A program made the position numbers and the translations under genes. Under the pieces are notes generated by a model. The model saw only the letters and a program-made list of their open reading frames with translations, did no database searches and had not been told where the DNA came from. From Sphingorhabdus sp. EL138 (lineage in GTDB: Bacteria > Pseudomonadota > Alphaproteobacteria > Sphingomonadales > Sphingomonadaceae): a stretch of DNA of 64,000 nucleotides. The stretch is from contig NZ_CAMAYF010000002.1 of NCBI RefSeq assembly GCF_945862485.1, forward strand, positions 102,659 to 166,658. The letters are read 5' to 3'. The first letter of the stretch is position 1. Each line of letters begins with the position of its first letter. Positions 59,445 through 64,000 of this stretch are shown here, piece by piece.

Positions 59445-61091
59445 GTGAGCCAATGGGACGAAAGTGTAGACTTCATTGTTGCCGGCAGCGGCGGCGGTTC
59501 GATTGTGGCGGCACTTACGATTGCAGATTCAGGCAAGAAGCCGCTTATTCTCGAGAAAACCGATAAGATAGGCGGATCGACTGCGATGTCTGGCGGCGTG
59601 TTTTGGATACCCAACCACCCCCTTCAGGCGCGCGATGGTATAAACGATAGCGCTGAGAAAGGGCGCACATATCTGGACGCTGCTGTGGGGGATATTGGCC
59701 CCGCCACATCCCGCAATCGCAAAGACATGTTCCTAAACCAAGGTCCAAAGCTGGTGGATTATTTGGAAACCAAAGGCATGCCATTCATACGTTGCGACGG
59801 ATGGTCCGATTATCATGACGACCTTCCCGGCGGCCTTCCTGAGAGCAGATCACTTGCAGTCGAACCGTTCAACGTAAAAGAACTGCCGGTTGAATGGGCT
59901 GCAAAGCTTCGGCGTGGCCTTTCAAGCCTTCCTATCAGGGGCATTGAAGGCCGCCGCCTCATGGTGATGAAGACGACCTTTGATGGCAAGCTGGCCGCGC
60001 TTTCCCTTGGCATGCGTATAATCAAGGCAAAGCTTCTAGGCCGGGAGTATGTCGCAGCGGGTACGGCAATCCAGGGACGCATGCTTCAAATGGCTCTTCG
60101 CCAGAATATAGACATTCGTGTCAATTCAGGCGTGTCCGAACTCATTGAAGAAAACGGCAAAGTAACAGGCGTGGTTACGCAAAAAGACGGGAAACCTTGG
60201 CGTATTGAAGCGCGCGATGGCGTGCTGATTAACGCAGGTGGTTTCTCGCACAATGAAGCCATGCGCAAACAATATGGGCCTCAACCTTCGTCGGTCGCTT
60301 GGACGAACGCCAACCCTGGCGATACCGGCGAAATGATTGAAATTGCCAAGTCGCACGGCGCTGCGTTGGATTTCATGGATGGTGCAGTTTGGATTTTGAC
60401 ATCCACCCCGCCCACTGGGGAACGCTATATCCATGTACTCGATTTGCCCAAGCCGCATTGCATTTTGGTCAATCAGAAAGGTCAGCGTTATACCAACGAG
60501 GCGCAAAGCTATATGGCTAACGGCCAGGCCGTTTATGCGGGCGGCGATGTGCCGGTTTGGGCGATCGTCGAGTCGCGCCACCGCGATCGTTATCCTTGGG
60601 CGTTTCTGGCAGGCAAGACGCCGCAATCCTTTTTCGATAGCGGCTATATGAAAAAAGCCGATACCATTGAAGAACTTGCGGCGCAGATTAATGTGCCTGC
60701 TGATAACCTGAAGGCCACTATAGAGCGTTTCAACGGCTTCGCCCGCAAAGGCAAAGACGAGGATTTCGGGCGCGGGTCAAAGGCCTATGACCTAGTCTTT
60801 GCCGATCCGTCCCATGGCCCCAATCCGGGACTCGGTGCAATTGAAAAGCCACCATATTATGCTGTTGCTATTTACCCCGGTGACGTTGGAACCTTTGGCG
60901 GGATCCTTACTGATGAGTTTGCCCGCGTCATCAAAGAAGACGGCAGCATACTTCAGGGGCTTTACGCCACCGGCAACTCAACCGCATCAGTCATGGGTAA
61001 AACCTACCCGGGTGCCGGGGCCAGTATTTCGCCTGCATTCATCTTTGGATGGGTCGCCGCACGGCACGCTTTGGGACAGGCTCCCAATTAA
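59445..61091 (+). CDS. 3-ketosteroid dehydrogenase-like FAD oxidoreductase
   Basis: A 548-residue flavoprotein of the fumarate reductase/KstD family. The N-terminal FAD site is DFIVAGSGGGSIVAALTIAD. The C terminus GLYATGNSTASVMGKTYPGA, ending in GASISPAF, matches 3-ketosteroid-delta1-dehydrogenase, including a Tyr (521) four residues before Gly (525), as Y487/G491 in the Rhodococcus enzyme. GTG 59445 has GAGGAGA upstream. It probably desaturates a 3-ketosteroid or similar cyclic ketone; delta1, delta4 or another position cannot be told. It is co-directional with the SnoaL-like gene. Confidence 0.9.
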   Translation: MSQWDESVDFIVAGSGGGSIVAALTIADSGKKPLILEKTDKIGGSTAMSGGVFWIPNHPLQARDGINDSAEKGRTYLDAAVGDIGPATSRNRKDMFLNQGPKLVDYLETKGMPFIRCDGWSDYHDDLPGGLPESRSLAVEPFNVKELPVEWAAKLRRGLSSLPIRGIEGRRLMVMKTTFDGKLAALSLGMRIIKAKLLGREYVAAGTAIQGRMLQMALRQNIDIRVNSGVSELIEENGKVTGVVTQKDGKPWRIEARDGVLINAGGFSHNEAMRKQYGPQPSSVAWTNANPGDTGEMIEIAKSHGAALDFMDGAVWILTSTPPTGERYIHVLDLPKPHCILVNQKGQRYTNEAQSYMANGQAVYAGGDVPVWAIVESRHRDRYPWAFLAGKTPQSFFDSGYMKKADTIEELAAQINVPADNLKATIERFNGFARKGKDEDFGRGSKAYDLVFADPSHGPNPGLGAIEKPPYYAVAIYPGDVGTFGGILTDEFARVIKEDGSILQGLYATGNSTASVMGKTYPGAGASISPAFIFGWVAARHALGQAPN

Positions 61092-61112
61092 AAAGCATAT
61101 CAGGAGCTTTAT

Positions 61113-61700
61113 ATGGAACCGAGCGTCGAAGATATGGTCCGCGAATTGCATGACCGGCAAAAAATTCGTGACGTGGTGACAAATTATTGCCGGGGCGTGG
61201 ACCGGATGGATCGCGCGCTCTTGCTATCCTGTTATCACCCCGATGCCATTGACGATCACGGCTTTTTCGTAGGCGGGCCGGAGGCATTTTGGGAATGGGT
61301 GAACCATTATCACAATAACGCGCAGGCCGGGCATCAGCATATCATCACCAACCATAGCTGCGATCTGGATGGCGATGTCGCGCATACGGAAACTTATTGG
61401 ATGTTTGCTGGAATGGATGCGAAGGATTATTCCTTTTCCATCGGCGGAGGTCGGTACATTGACCGGATGGAAAAGCGCGACGGCGTCTGGCGCATTGCAG
61501 CGCGCAAATGCGTCTCCGAATGGGGCGGGGTTCCGGCACAATCGAAAGTTCCAGCCGAATTCATGTCTATGCTGCGGGAAAGTGGTGTCGTTGCCCGCGA
61601 CAACTCTGACTCCTCTTACGAGCGTCCATTGACTGTTCCGACCGAGAGAATTGGTATCAATATCGATATTCTGCCAAAAGGTTATGCCCCGCAAGCATAA
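61113..61700 (+). CDS. SnoaL-like (NTF2-fold) protein
   Basis: A 195-residue NTF2-like protein with RQKIRDVVTNYCRGVDRMDR near residue 15 and IGGGRYIDRMEKRDGVWRIA near residue 110, the hallmark of SnoaL/limonene-epoxide-hydrolase-like folds. AGGAG precedes ATG 61113, 21 bp after the KstD-like gene. Related proteins include dehydratases of hydroxysteroids (BaiE-type) and isomerases. A dehydratase acting on the KstD product is a reasonable guess. Confidence 0.9.
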   Translation: MEPSVEDMVRELHDRQKIRDVVTNYCRGVDRMDRALLLSCYHPDAIDDHGFFVGGPEAFWEWVNHYHNNAQAGHQHIITNHSCDLDGDVAHTETYWMFAGMDAKDYSFSIGGGRYIDRMEKRDGVWRIAARKCVSEWGGVPAQSKVPAEFMSMLRESGVVARDNSDSSYERPLTVPTERIGINIDILPKGYAPQA

Positions 61701-61711
61701 AGAGCGCGGTT

Positions 61712-62845
61712 CTAATGCTTATCGAAATCAACGATCAACCGCACAACTGACCCATCATGCAGCCGGTCAAAGCCTTCATTAATCTCGTCAAGGCTGATTG
61801 TTCCACTCAACAACTTATTCACAGGCAAACGTCCGGCGCGGTATAATGCAACATAGCGCGGAATGTCGCGCACGGGAACGCAGGTGCCAATATAGCTTCC
61901 TTTGACGGTGCGCTCCTCGGCCACCAAACTGACAATGTTTAATGCCAAATTCACGTCAGGCGGCGGGAGACCAGCGGTAACGGTTGTACCGCCTCTTTTT
62001 GTCATTTTGTAAGCGTTCTCCAACGCCGCGCCAACACCGGCAAATTCAAATACGAAATCCGCCCCACCGCCTGTTAATTGGCGGACTTTCTCGATTGCGT
62101 CAGGATCACGTGCGTCAACGGTATCAGTCGCGCCCATAGATGCTGCGAGCGCCAGCTTCTTATCCGACACATCAACCGCAATGATTTGTGACGCGCCGCA
62201 CGCGATTGCGCCCAAGACAGCGGCAAGGCCAACGCCGCCCAAGCCGATTACCGCAACGCTTTCGCCCGCCTGAACGCGCCCAGTGTTCACCACTGCACCA
62301 ACCCCTGTCAAAACAGCGCACCCGAATAGGGCAGCTTCCTGAAACGGCAGGTCCTTGTCGATTTTAACGAGCGACCGGCGCGAAACTACCGCATGATCAG
62401 CAAAGGCAGAGCAGCCGAGATGATGATGCAATGCCGCGCCTTCTTGATGCAAGCGGATGCCTCCGGACAACAACGTGCCCTTACCATTGGCGCCTGCTCC
62501 GGGTTCGCACAACGCAGGGCGCCCCTCGGCACATGGAAGGCAATGCCCACAGCTTGGCATAAAAACCATCACAACATGGTCGCCCGGCAACAGATCATCT
62601 ACCCCATCGCCAATAGCGACCACCTCACCTGCGGCCTCATGGCCAATGGCCATCGGCATCGGACGCGGTCTGCTGCCGTTGATAACCGAAAGATCGGAAT
62701 GGCACAGACCAGCGGCGGCAATTCTAACCAGAACCTCGCCAAACCCGGGTGCATCAAGCTCTACTTCCTCGATGGATAAAGGCCGAGACGACGCATAGGG
62801 CGCTGTTGCCCCCATTTCCCGCAAGATTGCAGCTTTTACCTTCAC
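61712..62845 (-). CDS. Zinc-dependent alcohol dehydrogenase (class III-like MDR)
   Basis: A 377-residue medium-chain dehydrogenase. The catalytic zinc ligands are in GLCHSDLSV and GHEAAGEV; the structural zinc has four cysteines in CGHCLPCAEGRPALC; the NAD site is VIGLGGVGLAAVLGA. GTG 62845 is chosen because GAGGG lies seven bases upstream and gives MKVKAAILREMG, the usual N terminus; an ATG at 62863 lacks a ribosome site. It probably oxidises a primary or secondary alcohol intermediate with NAD+. Confidence 0.93.
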   Translation of the reverse strand: MKVKAAILREMGATAPYASSRPLSIEEVELDAPGFGEVLVRIAAAGLCHSDLSVINGSRPRPMPMAIGHEAAGEVVAIGDGVDDLLPGDHVVMVFMPSCGHCLPCAEGRPALCEPGAGANGKGTLLSGGIRLHQEGAALHHHLGCSAFADHAVVSRRSLVKIDKDLPFQEAALFGCAVLTGVGAVVNTGRVQAGESVAVIGLGGVGLAAVLGAIACGASQIIAVDVSDKKLALAASMGATDTVDARDPDAIEKVRQLTGGGADFVFEFAGVGAALENAYKMTKRGGTTVTAGLPPPDVNLALNIVSLVAEERTVKGSYIGTCVPVRDIPRYVALYRAGRLPVNKLLSGTISLDEINEGFDRLHDGSVVRLIVDFDKH

Positions 62846-62927
62846 TTTAGAACCCTCTCTCATTACACCCGTTGAACCGACAACCCCAAATCAGGTGCCC
62901 CTGACCATTGGCGGGTTCCAGTCAATC

Positions 62928-63410
62928 ATGGAAGCTTTTGTGAACAATAGTACGAAAATCGCTCCGGCCGACCCTCAAAAATCTTCCAAAGAGTCCGGGA
63001 TGCGGTCCAACTACGCCCGCTTTCGGACGATCACCACGCGCTGGATGGACAATGACGTATATGGCCATGTTAACAACGTAGTATATTACAGTTTCTTTGA
63101 CACGGCGGTCAATGCAACCTTGATTGACGAAGGTTTGCTTGATCCACAAAATGGCAATGTCATTGGCTTGGTCGTTGAAACCGGATGTAGATACGCATCT
63201 GCACTAAGCTTTCCGGAAACCGTCGACGCAGGCATTCGCGTTGCACATATTGGAAACTCCAGTGTCCGTTATGAAGTTGGTCTGTTCAAACATGGTGAGG
63301 ATATCGCGGCAGCCGAAGGCTTTTTCGTGCATGTCTATGTAGATGCCCGGACAAGGCGGCCAGCATCAATTCCCACTGCGCTTCGATCCTTTCTGGAAAG
63401 CCTCACTTAA
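62928..63410 (+). CDS. Hotdog-fold acyl-CoA thioesterase (4HBT/YbgC-like)
   Basis: The domain TTRWMDNDVYGHVNNVVYYS with FFDTAVN near residue 40 is the 4-hydroxybenzoyl-CoA thioesterase signature with the catalytic Asp. Starts are uncertain. ATG 62928 gives 160 residues with a low-complexity leader. ATG 63000 has weak AAAGAG and gives 136 residues, the more usual length. It is divergent from the alcohol dehydrogenase. Role: hydrolysis of an acyl-CoA. Confidence 0.85.
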   Translation: MEAFVNNSTKIAPADPQKSSKESGMRSNYARFRTITTRWMDNDVYGHVNNVVYYSFFDTAVNATLIDEGLLDPQNGNVIGLVVETGCRYASALSFPETVDAGIRVAHIGNSSVRYEVGLFKHGEDIAAAEGFFVHVYVDARTRRPASIPTALRSFLESLT

Positions 63411-63413
63411 TAC

Positions 63414-64000
63414 CTATTTGCGGCTAAACTGTCCTCGACGGCGCTGAGCAACAGCCTGAACGCCTTCAGCAAAGTCCGCGGTTTTCTTCAGCCGGCTTTG
63501 AACCCCTGCTTCGAAACGCGTGGCCGACTGCACGCGGCCAGAGATATCCCCACGTAATGTTGCCCTTGTCGCCTCAACCGCTAGCGGAGCATTCTCCGCA
63601 ATCTGAAGTGCAAAATGCATTGCAGACTTTTCCAAATCTTCGGTCGTCGCCAGCATGTCTATTAGCCCCCAATCAAGGGCATTCGCGCCGTTAACGCGTT
63701 CACCCGTCAGTAACATACGGGCAGCATTTTGTTGGCCAATGATCTCAGGTAACCGGGTTGAGATACCAAAGCCCGCGTGAAAACCGAGCTTGACGAAGTT
63801 GGCAGCAAAGCGACTTTGTTCAGATGCAATCCGGAAGTCCGCGACCAAAGCCAATCCAAGTCCTGCGCCAATGGCCGCACCTTGGACGATTGCTATGACC
63901 GGTTTACGGTTGGAATAAAGGCGCGCCGCCTGCGCATAAAGCGCGAGCACTGAGGCATCATCATCGTCAGCAGCAAAATCGCCGCCTTCGTTGAAGTCCG
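63414..64000 (-). CDS. Enoyl-CoA hydratase/isomerase family protein (partial, 5' end outside window)
   Basis: The open frame runs through the right edge and ends at 63414. The visible part holds NEGGDFAADD (first oxyanion region, incomplete at the edge), VQGAAIGAGLGLALVADFRI, and LDWGLIDML. The C-terminal QRRRGQFSRK is of crotonase type. It is convergent with the thioesterase after three bases. The N-terminal part lies beyond the window. Confidence 0.88.
   Translation of the reverse strand, partial: DFNEGGDFAADDDDASVLALYAQAARLYSNRKPVIAIVQGAAIGAGLGLALVADFRIASEQSRFAANFVKLGFHAGFGISTRLPEIIGQQNAARMLLTGERVNGANALDWGLIDMLATTEDLEKSAMHFALQIAENAPLAVEATRATLRGDISGRVQSATRFEAGVQSRLKKTADFAEGVQAVAQRRRGQFSRK

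Noticed and set aside
1-64000. CRISPR arrays, tRNA or rRNA genes, insertion sequences, phage genes
   Set aside because: I looked for spaced repeats, tRNA-like cloverleaf ends, transposase motifs and integrases and saw none.

Overview
The window looks like chromosomal DNA of an alphaproteobacterium of the order Sphingomonadales. The grounds are a long TonB-dependent receptor of sphingomonad type, CYP101-like P450s, many paralogous acyl-CoA enzymes and moderate GC (judged by eye, not computed). It is an accessory catabolic region with about 57 protein genes. I see no rRNA, tRNA, CRISPR array, insertion sequence or phage gene. Seven enoyl-CoA hydratase-family genes (two cut by the window edges), five acyl-CoA dehydrogenases, six short-chain dehydrogenases (SDRs) and three P450s point to breakdown of a hydrophobic alicyclic, terpenoid- or steroid-like compound. 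The exact substrate cannot be read from sequence.

Layout. 1-3.3 kb: hydratases, an acyl-CoA dehydrogenase and a GFA-domain protein. 3.5-9.3 kb: a P450-SDR-aldehyde dehydrogenase-GMC oxidoreductase-SDR operon, a plausible CH to alcohol to aldehyde to acid chain, beside a divergent LysR gene. 10.6-14 kb: a sterol-desaturase-like di-iron protein and a TonB receptor. 14.3-19.9 kb: acyl-CoA ligase, SDR, two thioesterase-fold paralogs, a catalytic-core-only E2 acyltransferase and a TetR. 20.2-23.5 kb: hydratase, carboxymuconolactone decarboxylase-family protein, nitronate monooxygenase-like protein and nitroreductase.

23.5-39.6 kb is the most unusual part. Two divergent operons flank a TetR-type repressor and a perfect 7-3-7 palindrome. 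Each starts with the same three-gene module: a ferredoxin/BFD-like fusion, a very divergent LarA-like protein, and a MoCF/CinA-like protein. The leftward operon continues with a HX4DH nickel-type transporter, a NadD-like enzyme, LarE, LarB, a LarC that lacks its C-terminal half, and a QPRTase-fold protein. This looks like a dedicated route to the nickel-pincer nucleotide (NPN) cofactor, including supply of its precursor nicotinate adenine dinucleotide. The rightward operon continues with SDR, thioesterase, aldo/keto reductase, Old Yellow Enzyme and hydratase genes that could process the product. The second MoCF-like protein ends in a natural hexahistidine. I propose a new redox-linked NPN enzyme system.

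39.6-49.9 kb: metallo-hydrolase, two MFS transporters, and two operons that each pair acyl-CoA dehydrogenases of 357 and 391-400 residues, as in heteromeric side-chain dehydrogenases. 50-54.7 kb: P450, serine hydrolase, P450, rubredoxin and an HSDL2-like SDR. 54.9-59.3 kb: a phosphotransferase, then a separate lipoyl protein with E1 beta and E1 alpha of a 2-oxo acid dehydrogenase under a GntR regulator. The matching E2 core is about 40 kb away at 15 kb. 59.4-64 kb: a KstD-like flavoprotein, SnoaL-like protein, zinc alcohol dehydrogenase, hotdog thioesterase and a partial hydratase.
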